Part shown: piece after piece, positions 16,883 to 25,920 of the stretch
How positions within the stretch are numbered: the stretch's first letter is position 1
Layout of the letters: each line of letters opens with the position of its first letter
From: Paenibacillus castaneae
GTDB lineage: Bacteria; Bacillota; Bacilli; Paenibacillales; Paenibacillaceae
Length of the DNA: 64,000 nucleotides
Direction: 5' to 3'
Assembly: GCF_002884445.1 (NCBI RefSeq)
Contig: NZ_KZ614144.1
Coordinates: 6,085,920 to 6,149,919 of the forward strand
Program-made: the position numbers and the translations under genes
Notes under the pieces: generated by a model
Told to the model about the DNA's origin: nothing
Seen by the model: only the letters and a program-made list of their open reading frames with translations
The model's database searches: none

Positions 16883-17602
16883 ATGGAATTAAAAAATAGA
16901 TCGGCCATCATTACTGGAGCAGGCAAAGGTATTGGTAAAGCAACTGCGCTGGCTTTAGCAGCTGAGGGCGTCAACCTTGGACTAATCGCTCGGACAAGCT
17001 CCGACCTGGAAGCACTGCAAGCCTCGCTTTCAAATACCTATGGGGTAAAGGTGTTTATTGCCACGGCAGATGTAGCCTCGAAAGAAGCGGTTGATCAAGC
17101 GGTCTTGGCTTTGAAAAACAGCCTTGGCTCAATTGATATTCTGATTAATAATGCTGGGATCGCATCTTTTGGTACCGTCCTTGACATGGAACCAAGCGAG
17201 TGGGAGCGCATTATTCAAACCAACCTGATGGGCACGTATTATGTTTCTCGCGCCGTGCTTCCAGTCATGCTGGAGCAAAGCTCCGGAAGCATTATTAACA
17301 TCGCATCTACAGCAGGCGAGCGCGGCTTCGCAACCGGCTCTGCCTATTGCGCTTCAAAGTTCGCCGTTCTAGGGTTGACTGAAGCTCTCATGCAAGAAGT
17401 GCGTAAATCAAATATTCGCGTAACTGCTCTTACGCCAAGCACTGTTAATACAGAATTGGCGACAAATGCAGGACTGAAAATCGGGGATGAGGATCGTATG
17501 ATGCAAGCAGAGGATGTAGCCGAGCTAGTACTAGCTGCATTGAAGCTCCCTGACCGCGTGTTTATCAAATCAGCAGGCATTTGGACTACAAATCCGCAAT
17601 AA
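16883..17602 (+). CDS. SDR oxidoreductase, 3-ketoacyl-(ACP) reductase-like
   Basis: This 239-residue classical short-chain dehydrogenase has the Rossmann TGAGKGIGKAT motif (about 10-20), NNAGIASFG, the catalytic Ser in INIASTAGERG, and YCASK (Tyr-x3-Lys). The residue after the second beta strand (LIARTSSDL) is Arg/Thr rather than Asp, favouring NADPH. ATG 16883 is fixed by AAGGAGAG; an in-frame ATG at 16838 has no site. It resembles B. subtilis FabG paralogs of unknown substrate. The gene is followed by a flavin-dependent oxidoreductase 68 bp on, in the same direction. Confidence 0.88.
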   Translation: MELKNRSAIITGAGKGIGKATALALAAEGVNLGLIARTSSDLEALQASLSNTYGVKVFIATADVASKEAVDQAVLALKNSLGSIDILINNAGIASFGTVLDMEPSEWERIIQTNLMGTYYVSRAVLPVMLEQSSGSIINIASTAGERGFATGSAYCASKFAVLGLTEALMQEVRKSNIRVTALTPSTVNTELATNAGLKIGDEDRMMQAEDVAELVLAALKLPDRVFIKSAGIWTTNPQ

Positions 17603-17670
17603 TAGAAATCACATAAACCCTAGCGCCTTTATCTTATCGGCAGCAAGGGTTAATGGAGGTGCTTCATACT

Positions 17671-18696
17671 ATGCCTATTCAACATATTCCCTTATCTATC
17701 TTGGATCTTGCTCCAATCGTAACCGGCGGCACACCAGCGGACTCGTTCCGCAACACATTGGATCTCGCCCAGCACGCTGAGAAATGGGGATACCATCGGT
17801 TTTGGCTTGCTGAGCATCATAATATGCCGGGTATCGCCAGCTCAGCAACCTCTGTCGTAATTGGATATGTGGCAGCAGGCACCGAGAAAATTCGCGTAGG
17901 CTCCGGAGGAATCATGCTGCCTAATCATGCACCGCTCGTTATTGCCGAGCAATTCGGCACACTAGAGTCGATGTATCCCGGACGGATTGACCTCGGACTC
18001 GGCAGAGCTCCGGGCTCCGATCAGGTTGCTGCACGCGCGCTGCGAAGAGGGCTAGGCAGCAATGGAGAGGACTTTCCTGAGCAATTAAATGAACTGCGCC
18101 ATTATTTCCATCCCGATGCTGAATCCCGTGCAGCCTTGCCTAAAGCAGTTCCCGGCGAAGGCTTGAACGTGCCGATCTGGCTGCTGGGCTCAAGCGGCTT
18201 CAGCGCTCAGCTTGCCGGACATCACGGTCTTCCCTTTGCGTTCGCCAGCCACTTTGCTCCCGACTTCCTGCTGCAGGCATTGAATCTGTATCGCAGCAAC
18301 TTCCGTCCATCGGAAGCGCTGGAAAAGCCCTATGCCATGGTCGCGGTAAATGTCATTGTCGCGGATAGCGATACAGCTGCACGCTGGCTTGCGACCTCAC
18401 AGGAGCAAGCCTTCCTGAACCTTATACGCGGCCGGATGGGCCAGCTGAACCCGCCTGTAGACAGCATGGACGGACTGTGGAATGAACAGGAAAAGATGAT
18501 TGTTCAGAAGCAGTTAAGCTTTACGATTGCCGGAACGAAAGAGACGGTTAAGGAGCGGCTGAATGCCGTGCTGGAACAAACGCAAGCCGACGAGCTGATC
18601 GTTGTCAGTCAAGTGTATGATCATGCGGCTCGTCTGCGCTCCTTCGAATTATTGGCTGAGCTTGTTAGAGAAAGTCGCATTGGAGCGGTCGATTAA
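17671..18696 (+). CDS. Luciferase-like (LLM class) flavin-dependent oxidoreductase
   Basis: This 341-residue TIM-barrel protein is of the bacterial luciferase superfamily, MsnO8/YceB subgroup. The family pattern is clear: PLSILDLAPIVTGGT at the start, YHRFWLAEHHNMPGIASS with the conserved His pair, RVGSGGIMLPNHAPLVIAEQFGTL, and DLGLGRAPGSDQ. These enzymes use reduced FMN for monooxygenation; the flavin reductase partner may be any of several in the genome. GGAGGT precedes ATG 17671 by 10 bases; the ATG at 17653 overlaps that site. Substrate unknown. Confidence 0.9.
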   Translation: MPIQHIPLSILDLAPIVTGGTPADSFRNTLDLAQHAEKWGYHRFWLAEHHNMPGIASSATSVVIGYVAAGTEKIRVGSGGIMLPNHAPLVIAEQFGTLESMYPGRIDLGLGRAPGSDQVAARALRRGLGSNGEDFPEQLNELRHYFHPDAESRAALPKAVPGEGLNVPIWLLGSSGFSAQLAGHHGLPFAFASHFAPDFLLQALNLYRSNFRPSEALEKPYAMVAVNVIVADSDTAARWLATSQEQAFLNLIRGRMGQLNPPVDSMDGLWNEQEKMIVQKQLSFTIAGTKETVKERLNAVLEQTQADELIVVSQVYDHAARLRSFELLAELVRESRIGAVD

Positions 18697-18751
18697 TCCG
18701 ATTTATCAACAGGATGCACAGTGCTTAGCAGCACTTTCAATATTTGAACAT

Positions 18752-18780
18752 TTGACGTGAGCCTAAATTCTATGAATAAT
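18752..18780 (+). promoter_or_regulatory. Sigma-A-type promoter of the carbonic anhydrase gene
   Basis: TTGACG (18752-18757), a 17-bp spacer and AATAAT (18775-18780) lie 33 bp upstream of the ATG. A short palindrome AAAATAGCTATTTT follows in the leader. Confidence 0.55.
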
Positions 18781-18812
18781 AGAAAATAGCTATTTTGCTA
18801 GGAGGTAATCAT

Positions 18813-19376
18813 ATGTCCATTGTTCCGCAACTATTAGAGTTCAACAAAAAGTTCGTCGCAGAAAAGCAATATGAATCCTACTTGACTGATAAATTTCCCG
18901 ATAAGAAGGTAGCCATTCTCACTTGTATGGATACGAGGCTCGTTGAGCTGCTGCCTAAAGCATTAAATTTAAAAAATGGCGATGCCAAATTCATAAAAAA
19001 CGCCGGCGCAATTCTAACTCAACCGTTCGGAAGTGCTATGCGGAGCATCCTTGTTGCGGTTTATGAGCTGGGGGCCCAAGAGGTGCTCGTCATCGGCCAC
19101 CACGGCTGCGGCATGACAAACCTCGATACCAAAGGTATGATTAGTAAATTTCCTGAGCGCGGTATCGACCCGCTGGCTATTGAGACACTAGAAAACGCCG
19201 GCATTCGTATGGAAAAATTTCTACGCGGCTTCAGCAGTGCTGAGGAAGGCGTCAATCACAGCGTCCAGATGATTCGTAAGCATCCCTTGTTTCCAAAGGA
19301 TGTTCCAGTTCACGGCTTTGTCATCGACCCCGTGACGGGCGAGCTGGAGGTTACTATGCTCGATGATCGAGTATAG
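18813..19376 (+). CDS. Beta-class carbonic anhydrase
   Basis: This 187-residue protein shows the beta-carbonic anhydrase zinc site: Cys38 and the Asp40-Arg42 dyad in LTCMDTRL, then His96 and Cys99 in GHHGCGM. It interconverts CO2 and bicarbonate in the cytoplasm, usually as a dimer or tetramer. It belongs to the short type II/YtiB-like branch seen in Bacillota. ATG 18813 has an AGGAGGT at ideal spacing. Monocistronic: a promoter is visible upstream and a long palindromic terminator downstream. Confidence 0.94.
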   Translation: MSIVPQLLEFNKKFVAEKQYESYLTDKFPDKKVAILTCMDTRLVELLPKALNLKNGDAKFIKNAGAILTQPFGSAMRSILVAVYELGAQEVLVIGHHGCGMTNLDTKGMISKFPERGIDPLAIETLENAGIRMEKFLRGFSSAEEGVNHSVQMIRKHPLFPKDVPVHGFVIDPVTGELEVTMLDDRV

Positions 19377-19397
19377 CAAGTTTTATAAATAGTAAGC

Positions 19398-19433
19398 AGA
19401 AAGAGGAAGGTGCCTAGGCGCCTTCCTCTTTCT
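19398..19433. terminator. Bidirectional terminator between convergent genes
   Basis: AGAAAGAGGAAGG (19398-19410) pairs with CCTTCCTCTTTCT (19421-19433) around GCCTAGGC-like centre. It serves the carbonic anhydrase gene and the converging effector-binding gene. Confidence 0.85.
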
Positions 19434-19446
19434 ATTGCTTGCTTAT

Positions 19447-19935
19447 TTAAACCGGATGTACAGCAATATAGATTTCAGCTTCTGCATCATTCGGGTTGAA
19501 ATTACGGGTATCATACAGCTCAAAATCCCCCGTATAGGCTCTTTTAATTGCTGAATGCTCGAAAAGAGACCAGATCTCCTGCCACGCCTGCAGCACTACC
19601 TCCTGCACCGGGCCTTTCTTCGTTTTAAATACCATATAATGAGCCTCAGGAACGGAAACCAGCTTCAAGTCTTCAGGAATCGGATGCTCTGCGTCGCCTC
19701 GTTCATGGCCGAGCAGAGCCGTATACGCGCCGCTAGCGTCGCTCTCGTAATCGGTATATAACCCGTAAAGGAGGTGGCCGTTGTTAGCCTGGATGCGTTC
19801 TGCTATCGAGCTTCGAAAATAGGTGTTCCAAAGCTCAGGCAATTTTCCGTTCGGCCCTCCTTCTTCGTTATTAGTTGTTCGGGCGCTTATACCTACGAGC
19901 TGTAGAGCTGGATTTATTATTATATTGGCTGACAT
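19447..19935 (-). CDS. GyrI-like/AraC-effector-binding domain protein
   Basis: This 162-residue protein is a stand-alone SHS2-type small-molecule-binding domain (GyrI-like, as in the C-terminal halves of BmrR and Rob). Recognisable elements are LVGISARTTN at the start, the LWNTYF helix and the LLYGLYTDYESDASGAYTALLG stretch, and FELYDTRNF near the end. Such domains bind hydrophobic ligands or, in some, hydrolyse them. ATG 19935 has GGGGA upstream. It lies directly downstream of a WYL-domain regulator in the same direction (64 bp), the usual pairing of this family with a regulator, so it may present a ligand signal. Confidence 0.82.
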   Translation of the reverse strand: MSANIIINPALQLVGISARTTNNEEGGPNGKLPELWNTYFRSSIAERIQANNGHLLYGLYTDYESDASGAYTALLGHERGDAEHPIPEDLKLVSVPEAHYMVFKTKKGPVQEVVLQAWQEIWSLFEHSAIKRAYTGDFELYDTRNFNPNDAEAEIYIAVHPV

Positions 19936-19999
19936 CTCTGTTCCCCATTTCCTTGTTTTGATTCTCATTGTACATGAGGAAATTGGACAACAGTTTGTC

Positions 20000-20938
20000 T
20001 TAGTTCAAGTAACGCTTCAAAATATTTCGGGCACGCCGGATCATTTCCTCAGCCGCATGAGACGGCTGCTCGACCTTCACGTTATCTCCATAGCTTAACA
20101 GCATGCCGTAAAACCATTCATCCAGGGCGAACTCCCCTTGCACGCGCAAGGAGCCGTCCTCCAGAATCGTCACTTGATCTGGAGGAAAGGTATCCAAGGC
20201 CCGGTAACGTACCTTCGGGCAAAATAATAGCGTCATGTTCGTTTTGGCTTCTGGGCTCCATTCGGATTTCCAAGCGTAGCTGCTAAGTGAAGGCGCAGTG
20301 CGCCGTTCAAAGGTTTCCATCCGTGTATGAAGCTCCTGTATCCGAGATAATCGAAATACACGGAAATCATGGCGCAGCGTACAATAACCATGTAAATACC
20401 ATATATTCCCTTTCAGAATGAGCGCGTAAGGCTCTACCACTCGCGTGCTTTCCGTGCCATTCATATTGATATAGGTTACCTTTATACGCTTCAGCTCTTC
20501 AATCGCTTGCTTTAACTCGTTCACTTTATGACGCGCTGCAGGTCCTTGTCCCCAAGGATTGAGATCAAAAATAATCCCTTCCCCCCGCTGCTCAGACTGA
20601 CGCTTGTCCGATTTCGTTAGCAGCGACGCAACCTTCTCATGCAAGCTCGCGAATGTATCATCATCAAGCGCGCTGCTGATGCCTTTCACTGCAGCGATCA
20701 CGGATGTTATTTCACTTAATGATAAATACTGACGCGAGAGGGTGAACTGCTCCATAATCTCAAATCCGCCTAATGTGCCTTGTCGGGCAAAAATCGGTAT
20801 TCCTGCTTGGTTCAATGTATCCATATCCCGATAAATTGTTTTCGTGGATACTTCAAACCGTTCGGCCAGCTCCTTCGCGCTCATTCGCTCGCGATTAAGT
20901 AGGAGCACCGTCATCGCGAGCAACCGATCAATTTTCAA
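20000..20938 (-). CDS. YafY-type HTH-WYL transcriptional regulator
   Basis: This 312-residue protein has an N-terminal DeoR-like winged helix (about 1-55, MSAKELAERFEVSTKTIYRDMDTL) and a WYL domain (about 140-220) around IKVTYINMNG, VVEPYALILKGNIWYLHGYC and DFRVFRLSRI. A WCX extension follows. WYL domains sense nucleic-acid or nucleotide-like ligands. This branch (PafBC/YafY type) in Bacillota usually sits beside enzymes or effector-binding proteins it controls. It reads toward the GyrI-like gene, probably one transcript. The GNAT gene upstream stops 30 bp before its start and could share the transcript. Confidence 0.92.
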   Translation of the reverse strand: MKIDRLLAMTVLLLNRERMSAKELAERFEVSTKTIYRDMDTLNQAGIPIFARQGTLGGFEIMEQFTLSRQYLSLSEITSVIAAVKGISSALDDDTFASLHEKVASLLTKSDKRQSEQRGEGIIFDLNPWGQGPAARHKVNELKQAIEELKRIKVTYINMNGTESTRVVEPYALILKGNIWYLHGYCTLRHDFRVFRLSRIQELHTRMETFERRTAPSLSSYAWKSEWSPEAKTNMTLLFCPKVRYRALDTFPPDQVTILEDGSLRVQGEFALDEWFYGMLLSYGDNVKVEQPSHAAEEMIRRARNILKRYLN

Positions 20939-20968
20939 TATAATCCTACTTTCTATGGCTAGAGTCTT

Positions 20969-21778
20969 CTACTGGAATCTAATTTTAACAATGGTTCCGC
21001 TCTCTACAAAGCCTATGTTCTTGTAGAGCTTATTGTAAACAATGTTCTTTTTGTCCGCATAAAGCATGGCTTCTCGGTTCTCCTCTTCCAATTTCTCACA
21101 AAGCTCGGCCAAAATCGCGCTCGCATAACCACTTTTGCGCAAACCAGGCGACGTATAGACCGCATTAATCCGTCCATGACGCGGAGAACGATACGCGATG
21201 CTTGCCATTGCAACCGGCAAATGATCTACGGACCAGAAATATAGATTGCCTCTCATCACCATTCCTTCCGCAACGGGCAGCTGGCTTGCTGGATGAAGGG
21301 TAATGCCGTAGGCGCTCTCGGAGTAGCCTGTCAGAAATTCAGCCGCTAGCTGAATATGCTGCTGCGTAGCTTGAATCATTTCTCCCTTCACCTTTGCTGG
21401 CTTAATCAAGCTCGGACAGGAGTAAGTTTCCATGTGCATATAAGCAGAATATTTCCGGTGATTCGCTTCTGCATATAATTTGGCAAACAGCTCAGCTGTT
21501 TCGGGAGTACCGCATATTTCAGGCAAATCCTTGCCTCTATAGTAATCGATAAGTTCCTGCATGAGCAGAAGCTTTTGTTCATAAGGCACATCCTCTGACA
21601 GCCACAACCAAGCGTTATGGCCCGGCGATTCTGCAAAAATCATACGTCCATCCGAGGTTTTCAGGCTCGTCGATTTCTGGAATTCACATAACAGATGAAT
21701 AAAGTTGTATTTCAGCTCATCTTTCATAAACGGATACTGATTTAACACGAAATCACCAGCCGTAAGTGTTTCAAGCAT
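20969..21778 (-). CDS. GNAT-family N-acetyltransferase
   Basis: This 269-residue protein has an N-terminal domain of unknown type (to about 140) and a C-terminal GNAT domain. The acetyl-CoA loop is read as SPGLRKSGYASAILAELCEKL (Gly-rich pyrophosphate loop after the YTSP strand), followed by ADKKNIVYNKLYKNIGFVE, the classic substrate-end motif. ATG 21778 is preceded by AAGGAGA; the longer start in the same frame has none. The substrate is unknown. It lies upstream of the WYL regulator in the same direction. Confidence 0.87.
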   Translation of the reverse strand: MLETLTAGDFVLNQYPFMKDELKYNFIHLLCEFQKSTSLKTSDGRMIFAESPGHNAWLWLSEDVPYEQKLLLMQELIDYYRGKDLPEICGTPETAELFAKLYAEANHRKYSAYMHMETYSCPSLIKPAKVKGEMIQATQQHIQLAAEFLTGYSESAYGITLHPASQLPVAEGMVMRGNLYFWSVDHLPVAMASIAYRSPRHGRINAVYTSPGLRKSGYASAILAELCEKLEEENREAMLYADKKNIVYNKLYKNIGFVESGTIVKIRFQ

Positions 21779-22005
21779 GGAATCTCTCCTTAACAAACTG
21801 CTTTATTCTCTATCTTGGTCATGTTTCACACGTATTTAAATAGACCAAACAAGCGTCTCTTCAAGCCTCCTAGCATGGTTGTTTTTACGGACGAATTCAT
21901 CCCTCCTATTAGCCTAAAAAACTTCTACCTATTCCTATACCCTAAATAAAAACCAATGTAACAAAACAAGAACGTTTCGTATTAAAATAATAGGCTAACC
22001 TGCCC

Positions 22006-22911
22006 TCAACGATCAAAGTCTTGAGATGTTAAGTCCGTGTTCACCCCGATGGCGGCTTTACTGCCCTCTCCTGCCGCAATAACGAGCTGCGCAGGCGCAA
22101 TTATTGCAGCATCCCCTGCTGCGTATACGCCCATCACGCTTGTCCTGCCGAAATCATCTGTCACAAAGCCGCCTGATTCGTTCGTACTGCAGCCAAGTGC
22201 TTCACCGAATGCCGCAGCATGGTCCCACTGCGGATGGACAAACCCTCCGATACAGTCCGCCTTTGTATGATTATCGAAAATTATCGCGGTAAGCTGACCG
22301 TTCGTGCCAACTAATGATTTGATCCGGTGCGCATTCACTTGAATGCCTTTGCGTCCTAGCTGGGCGATTTGATCGGCGTTCAATTTGTTAGAGCCATTCG
22401 TGCATACAAGAACATTTCTGCTCCAGTTGTAAACGATCTTTGCACCGTGGAAAGCACTTGTACCTTCCGATATCAGCACTAGAGGCTTATCCCGCAGCTC
22501 CCAGCCGTCGCAATAAGGGCAGCTAAACAAACTTTTTCCGTAAAAATCCTGTATATTAGGCACAGAAGGAAGCATTTCCTTCAGCCCTGCTGCCAAAATA
22601 ATCGTTCGTGCGTAATAGACTACACCATTTCCGGTTGTAAGCTGGAAGCCTGCAGTACTCTTTGCCACCTCCGTCACTTTATCCGGTTTAATCGTTACGG
22701 AGGGATACTTAGCTATATCCTGATGAGCAAGTCTGCGAAATTCGCTTGGCTGGATGCCATCCCTTGTAATAAAGCCATGAGATTGGTGAGTCACCGCATT
22801 TCGCGGTTTATTATGATCAAATAAAATAACATTCCTGCGTGATCTGCCCAGCACTAAGGCCGCATTCAGCCCAGCTGGGCCGCCGCCAATAATGGCGCAT
22901 TCTATCCACAT
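22006..22911 (-). CDS. Thioredoxin-reductase-like FAD/NAD(P) oxidoreductase
   Basis: This 301-residue protein has the FAD motif IIGGGPAGLNAALVLGR (about 7-23), a redox-active pair Cys131-x2-Cys134 in SCPYCDGWELR, and the C-terminal FAD motif GVYAAGDAA. It is of the short TrxB-like class. CPYC followed by DGWE separates it from true TrxB (CATCDG), a form common in Bacillus and Paenibacillus and of uncertain partner. The start at ATG 22911 has GGAGTGG upstream; an in-frame extension to 23004 adds an unrelated basic peptide. It is divergent from the transferase gene at 23091. Confidence 0.9.
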   Translation of the reverse strand: MWIECAIIGGGPAGLNAALVLGRSRRNVILFDHNKPRNAVTHQSHGFITRDGIQPSEFRRLAHQDIAKYPSVTIKPDKVTEVAKSTAGFQLTTGNGVVYYARTIILAAGLKEMLPSVPNIQDFYGKSLFSCPYCDGWELRDKPLVLISEGTSAFHGAKIVYNWSRNVLVCTNGSNKLNADQIAQLGRKGIQVNAHRIKSLVGTNGQLTAIIFDNHTKADCIGGFVHPQWDHAAAFGEALGCSTNESGGFVTDDFGRTSVMGVYAAGDAAIIAPAQLVIAAGEGSKAAIGVNTDLTSQDFDR

Positions 22912-23090
22912 CGCTACCACTCCTTGTACCGACCTGTAAAAACAATATTTTATTTCAAACAAACGATTGCTTATCTTTATTCCGTCTATTATGGAAGGAT
23001 GCATGCCTAATTAGCGCACCGTTACAAAAATTAGAATACTCTCACTTTTGTTTCCTCTAATCGACAATATTCAGCTTAAAATGTACAATA

Positions 23091-24089
23091 ATGCTAGCTA
23101 TAATACATAAAAATATGGTGGTGGCTCTTATTATATACGCTTTTTCTCTATTATTGTCCTTTACGATCGTTTACTTCTTAATTCCGCCGTTCGGTCGGCT
23201 GGCTTTCCGTCTAGATTTCGTAGACAAGCCTAGAAAAGACGTGGAACGCAAGCTCCATCGAGAGCCGATCCCGCTCACAGCAAGCTATGTTATATTCATA
23301 GGATTCTTTATTACATACCTTCTCATGTCTAGAGACTTCTCCATGGAAACTGTCGCTATATTTGCTGGGGGCGTGCTTCTGCTCATTATTGGGACAATAG
23401 ACGATTGGTACAAAACAAAAGGCAAGGACTTTCCGTCGCTTCCAAAGTTTATCGTGCAAATTTCTGCGGCTGTACTCGTCTATGCGTCTGGCATCTCATT
23501 TACAGGGTTTTATAATCCGCTTTCTGGGGAATATGTATGGCTTCCGGTTATACTGCAGTTCTTACTTACGATTCTGTGGATATTCGGAGTTACAACCGTC
23601 ATTAATTTCTCAGACGGCATGGATGGATTAGCTGGGGGACTCACTACCATTTCGGCCATTACGCTGTTCATTGTCGCTATTGCCAAAGGACAATCCAACT
23701 CCGCTATCATGGCGATCATTTTAGTCGGCGTAACCGTCGCTTACTTGCGCTACAATAAGCCTCCCGCCAAAATCTTCATGGGAGATGCAGGAGCAACCTT
23801 TCTAGGCTTCATTCTGGCCGTAATCGCTTTAGACGGCGCCTTTAAGCAAGCTACCCTGCTGTCATTATTCATCCCGATACTAGCAATCGGCGTACCGATA
23901 TTCGATAATCTGTTCGTCGTCGTGAAACGTATGCTGCAGGGCAAAGCGATTTATGAAGCCGATGCAAGCCAAGCTCATTATCGATTATTACGAGCTGGCC
24001 TCACTCATAAGCAAGTCGTCTTGTTTCTTTGCCTAATTAGTACTTGCCTAGGCTTGTCATCCATTATATTGCTGCTCGTGCAGATTTAA
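23091..24089 (+). CDS. MraY/WecA-type polyprenyl-phosphate glycosyl-1-phosphate transferase (TagO-like)
   Basis: This 332-residue membrane enzyme of about ten helices has the family's acidic motifs: GTIDDWYKTKGKDF (DD), VINFSDGMDGLAGG (NxxDGxDGL) and KIFMGDAGATFLGF, then a His-containing loop AHYRLL. It links a sugar-phosphate to undecaprenyl phosphate, starting teichoic acid or capsule assembly. It matches TagO/WecA rather than MraY (no PTMGG). Initiation is unclear: neither ATG 23091 nor ATG 23115 has a Shine-Dalgarno site. TACAAT (23084-23089) lies 17 bp after TCGACA and TATAAT lies at 23099-23104, so the mRNA may have little or no leader. No teichoic genes adjoin it. Confidence 0.88.
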   Translation: MLAIIHKNMVVALIIYAFSLLLSFTIVYFLIPPFGRLAFRLDFVDKPRKDVERKLHREPIPLTASYVIFIGFFITYLLMSRDFSMETVAIFAGGVLLLIIGTIDDWYKTKGKDFPSLPKFIVQISAAVLVYASGISFTGFYNPLSGEYVWLPVILQFLLTILWIFGVTTVINFSDGMDGLAGGLTTISAITLFIVAIAKGQSNSAIMAIILVGVTVAYLRYNKPPAKIFMGDAGATFLGFILAVIALDGAFKQATLLSLFIPILAIGVPIFDNLFVVVKRMLQGKAIYEADASQAHYRLLRAGLTHKQVVLFLCLISTCLGLSSIILLLVQI

Positions 24090-24095
24090 CAGAAG

Positions 24096-24147
24096 AAGGC
24101 AGCCCGTAAACACGTCAATTCGTGTTTGCCGGCTGCCTTTTTTTTTC
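24096..24147 (+). terminator. Intrinsic terminator of the transferase gene
   Basis: GGCAGCC (24098-24104) pairs with GGCTGCC (24131-24137), with an inner AAACACG/CGTGTTT stem, then nine T. Confidence 0.92.
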
Positions 24148-24290
24148 GTCACTATTCTGTTCCCATGCTACCCCCACCGCTAAGCAACATAGTCTATTTA
24201 TGATTCGTCTAAATATTGGAAATCACATTTTAAAAGTACTGTACGCTATATAGTTATTGGATCAATAGACAAAGCATCGGAGGTAAAGGC

Positions 24291-25022
24291 ATGCAATTCA
24301 ATTTCGATTTGCCGAATAATATCATTACTATTATTTTCTCTGTCTTAAGCTGGGGCTTCATTAGTTTTTTGGTCATCCGTCAATTTTTGAAGCAAGAAGT
24401 GAAGCCCGTACTCTGGAGAGCTATCCTCGTTGCTTTGATTGGGTTAGGCGCCTTCTCATTAAATATCACCCTATTTCATACTTCTGTAAAATTACCTATT
24501 TTACCGCTCGGCGTTTGGTTTGTATATTTTCTCTTGAAAAAAACGACATTCCAGTTGTATCGGCGATTTGCTTGGATTGGATTTTGGGCAAACTTTGTTT
24601 TCTTAATAGCTACCTTACTATCTGCCCTGACCCATAGCTGGGTCTATCCGAAGGGACAAGTGTCCACTTATGTTGCGAATGTGAATGATGCAGCTATTAT
24701 ACGAATTGTTCCTTCCACTTCTGAGGCCTATTTCCACAAGGAGCAATTCATGAAGCAGCTTAAAGAGCTCAAGCCAACTCCTATTGAAAGTGACAATTGG
24801 TACCGGGCAATTGTATTAGAAAGCGAGAGCCCGTCGAATTATCGGAAAGAGAAGTTTCCTTATCAATTAGTTGGAGCGATGCCAAAATGGGGCAGCGGAA
24901 TAGCAACCGAGATCTATATCGAGGAAGACAGCAAAGGTATACTAATCACTACAGCGAATCAGCAGTATTATTACCGCTCAACGGAACCGCTCATAGAGAG
25001 AGGGGCAGATTCTGATGAATAA
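24291..25022 (+). CDS. Hypothetical membrane protein, first gene of a two-gene operon
   Basis: This 243-residue protein has four predicted membrane helices in its first 125 residues. A C-terminal soluble domain of about 115 residues follows the WVYPKGQVSTYVANVNDAAII junction and ends acidic. GGAGGT lies 9 bases before ATG 24291. It overlaps the next gene by 8 bp, so the two are coupled and probably act together at the membrane. Neither is recognised. The soluble domain could face outward. Confidence 0.72.
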   Translation: MQFNFDLPNNIITIIFSVLSWGFISFLVIRQFLKQEVKPVLWRAILVALIGLGAFSLNITLFHTSVKLPILPLGVWFVYFLLKKTTFQLYRRFAWIGFWANFVFLIATLLSALTHSWVYPKGQVSTYVANVNDAAIIRIVPSTSEAYFHKEQFMKQLKELKPTPIESDNWYRAIVLESESPSNYRKEKFPYQLVGAMPKWGSGIATEIYIEEDSKGILITTANQQYYYRSTEPLIERGADSDE

Positions 25023-25755
25023 GAAGAAGATTATCATTCTTGTTAGTCTAGCAGCTATAGCTTTGATCGTTATACTGTTCTACAATGCGCAACCAAAGGA
25101 CTTCCCTAACGATAAACAATTAATTGAGAATATGAATGGACATTACCCGGAAGCAGGCGCCCTTAAGGTTCAAGCTGCTACTCGGTTGGATGAACGTCAT
25201 GCAGTTGTTCCTTTCATATCGAGCGATGACCACTATGGCGTAAGCTATTGGATTTGGAAAGGGTTGAAGTGGAAGCTTGCGCGGGTTGATACAGGCGAGC
25301 CGAAACTATGGAAGCTCAATGCTAACGATCCCTCTACTTACTACCTAGTCTGGAACATTGACCCTAAGGATCAGTTAAACCGGATTAATTATTATTTAAT
25401 CGGACCACGAGGGTATTCCATTACTCAGAAACCTGAGTCCAATATCTATACGCCAAAAATTCAGAAACAATTTTCTTCCGCAGTGGAAGAGCAAACATAT
25501 GGTGTGCTCCAGCTTCCCGAGGAATGGGTGCAAATAATGAGCAGCAGTCTTCAATTGAATAAAGCGAGGCAGCCCAGTGATATTTTCCAAAATAGAAGTT
25601 TCGGCTCTCCTATTCATGTCGCTTGGATGCCTATTAACCAAGCAGAAGAAATGAAAAATCCAATTTACACCTTTAACGGAGGCCATTATCAATTAGAAAA
25701 AATAAATTTAGATTATTTACAAATTATTAATCAAGATGAGTTGGAGTTGCCCTAA
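25015..25755 (+). CDS. Hypothetical membrane-anchored extracytoplasmic protein
   Basis: This 246-residue protein has a KKK-led signal anchor (IIILVSLAAIALIVILFY, about 6-23) followed by a soluble domain of about 220 residues with no Cys. It contains several Trp-rich beta-like segments (YWIWKGLKWKLARV; YYLVWNID). It is not recognised. It overlaps the upstream membrane protein gene by 8 bp, and the AGAGAGGGG upstream of ATG 25015 gives a fair ribosome site. An exported partner of that protein is the simplest reading. No terminator is evident in the 165 bp that follow. Confidence 0.72.
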   Translation: MNKKKIIILVSLAAIALIVILFYNAQPKDFPNDKQLIENMNGHYPEAGALKVQAATRLDERHAVVPFISSDDHYGVSYWIWKGLKWKLARVDTGEPKLWKLNANDPSTYYLVWNIDPKDQLNRINYYLIGPRGYSITQKPESNIYTPKIQKQFSSAVEEQTYGVLQLPEEWVQIMSSSLQLNKARQPSDIFQNRSFGSPIHVAWMPINQAEEMKNPIYTFNGGHYQLEKINLDYLQIINQDELELP

Positions 25756-25920
25756 TACACTTATTTCATTTATGCGAATGAGGATATGCTGATTTATCAT
25801 CAAATAATGAAATAAATGGAGTAAATCGAACTGGATAGAGTGGTTTAGAGTTAAGAAATGAAACTATCAACCACTCGCGATCCCTTCTGTTTTGGACAAC
25901 GCAGCAAGCGTGTTACCCTA

